From the NCBI GenBank assembly GCA_016871655.1, contig VHCR01000088.1:1-6419 (forward strand): a stretch of 6,419 nucleotides of DNA, read 5' to 3'. The notes beneath the pieces are model-generated. The model ran no database searches and was not told the DNA's origin. It worked only from the letters and a program-made list of their open reading frames with translations. This DNA is from Verrucomicrobiota bacterium (GTDB lineage: Bacteria > Verrucomicrobiota > Verrucomicrobiia > Chthoniobacterales > UBA6821). The position numbers and the translations under genes are program-made. Below are positions 5,674-6,419 of the stretch, piece by piece; within the stretch, counting starts at the first letter, position 1; each line of letters starts with the position of its first letter.

Positions 5674-5835
5674 CTAAAAACGTGAATGAAAATGAAAAAG
5701 GTTGCGTAAGGAGTTTGATTTAAAAATGGTTGTAATAAGGCCGAGGCTAACCTGAACGGTTAGTGAGGCATTAGGACGAACATTTTGAAACAAACTATAT
5801 TGCGTAAAATTTTTTATTTTCATTCATGTTTTTAG
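5674..5835. repeat. 162-base inverted-repeat element (MITE-like or structured RNA)
   Basis: Terminal arms 5674-5708 and 5801-5835 are inverted copies matching at 29 of 35 positions; three of the six differences would be G-U pairs if the plus strand is transcribed. The outer 26 positions differ only twice. The 92-base centre contains a stem-loop ctaacc-tgaac-ggttag (5747-5763) with possible short outer pairing (gcc 5740-5742 with ggc 5767-5769). The octamer ttgcgtaa occurs directly repeated at 5702-5709 and 5800-5807. The element lies between the helicase stop and the 392-residue gene and encodes nothing apparent. No clear target-site duplication is seen, though both flanks contain TTTAAT-like sequence. 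It could be a miniature transposable element, a palindromic repeat or a non-coding RNA. Confidence 0.6.
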
Positions 5836-5901
5836 GTTTAATTCTGAATTTTTATATTTCTGGGTTTTAACTTTAAGTAATCTTGTGGCTTAAGCCCATA
5901 T

Positions 5902-6419
5902 TTACCTTTTCTTTCGCGCTCCATAACTGTATCCCTTGGAAGTTCGGACTCCGCGGACATTGCGTAACATTTGAGCTGCTTTTTCTTCTTGAAAAAGCAT
6001 AGTAAAAAGATAGGGAAATCCTTCCAACTTCAATCGGGGCACTTTGCTATTAATAAAAAGTTCGATGGCTTGCACGTGAGGAAGTTCTTCGGCTGTCATC
6101 AATGTGAAAGCATCTCCTATTGCTTGAGCTCGACCTGTGCGTCCAATGCGATGCACATAATCTTCGGGGTGCTGAGGCACATCATAATTAATCACATGGC
6201 TCACTCCAGCAATATCAATCCCACGCGCCGCAATATCAGTCGCCACCATGACTTCATAACGTCCATTTTTAAACCCGTCCAAAGCATCAATCCGCTCTTG
6301 TTGACTACGATTAGAATGAAGAACAGCAACGGTGTTCCGTTGCTGCAACAATTGACGCGCAATCCGATCGGCTCCATCTTTCGTGCGACAAAAAATCAGA
6401 ACGCTATGAAAATCCGTTC
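5902..6419 (-). CDS. DEAD-box RNA helicase, C-terminal part (RhlE-like; 5' end beyond window)
   Basis: The frame is open from the right window edge to TAA at 5902-5904, giving 171 residues of the second RecA-like domain of an ATP-dependent RNA helicase. Visible motifs are motif IV VLIFCRTK (residues 6-13 of the fragment), motif V region VATDIAARGIDIAGVSHVINYD (58-79) and motif VI HRIGRTGR (89-96) with its arginine fingers. The sequence after motif VI (INSKVPRLKLEGFPY) resembles RhlE-type helicases, followed by a short basic tail ending GARKKR. The walker motifs and DEAD box lie outside the window. Such enzymes unwind structured RNA in ribosome assembly and RNA decay. The TTG at 6351 is not the start, because coding continues upstream with conserved motif IV. 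Just after the stop is a palindrome ggcttaagcc (5887-5896) without a T tract, so a terminator is not evident. Confidence 0.93.
   Translation of the reverse strand, partial: TDFHSVLIFCRTKDGADRIARQLLQQRNTVAVLHSNRSQQERIDALDGFKNGRYEVMVATDIAARGIDIAGVSHVINYDVPQHPEDYVHRIGRTGRAQAIGDAFTLMTAEELPHVQAIELFINSKVPRLKLEGFPYLFTMLFQEEKAAQMLRNVRGVRTSKGYSYGARKKR

Noticed and set aside
5800..5835. Short peptide frame beginning MNENKK on the minus strand in the right arm of the inverted repeat
   Set aside because: It stops after ten codons, has no ribosome binding site, and the similar NENEK reading in the other arm follows simply from the arms being inverted copies.
5887..5896. Palindrome ggcttaagcc as a terminator of the helicase gene
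   Set aside because: The stem is only three to five pairs and no T tract follows on the minus strand.

Overview
The window looks like part of a Gram-negative genome of the PVC group (Verrucomicrobiota or Chlamydiota). This rests on two things. The signal peptidase I has an extended N-terminus and a large insertion after the catalytic serine, which resembles verrucomicrobial LepB proteins as I remember them. There is also a type III secretion chaperone of the LcrH/SycD family. The phylum is an inference; a database search of the LepB and LepA proteins would settle it.

Layout from left to right. Positions 1-180 (minus) hold the N-terminal 60 codons of a small DUF4258-like protein. Positions 181-376 are intergenic, with a cluster of GC-rich hairpins. 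Positions 377-2170 (minus) are lepA. The 349-base gap at 2171-2519 separates the divergent lepA and lepB; it holds a tandem heptamer tract, promoter-like sites on both strands and only weak short open frames. Positions 2520-3638 (plus) are lepB. A 140-base gap between convergent genes carries an imperfect inverted repeat. Positions 3779-4276 (minus) encode the LcrH/SycD-type chaperone, and 4328-5506 (minus), just upstream of it, an unrecognised Tyr/Asn/Ser/Thr-rich protein. The 395-base gap at 5507-5901 holds a relatively GC-rich stretch and a 162-base inverted-repeat element. Positions 5902-6419 (minus) are the C-terminal part of a DEAD-box RNA helicase, cut by the window edge.

lepA, lepB and the helicase are housekeeping genes (translation, protein export, RNA remodelling). 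The part most worth attention is the pair at 3779-5506. The chaperone lies 51 bases downstream of a protein with no signal peptide, almost no Lys or Arg, a helical C-terminal tail and an N-terminal PxLxxP sequence (residues 51-56), the motif through which this chaperone class binds its cargo. The simplest reading is a two-gene unit: a type III-secreted protein, possibly a translocator or a surface filament, and its dedicated chaperone, placed away from any secretion-apparatus genes visible here. None of the genes whose start is visible has a convincing Shine-Dalgarno sequence.
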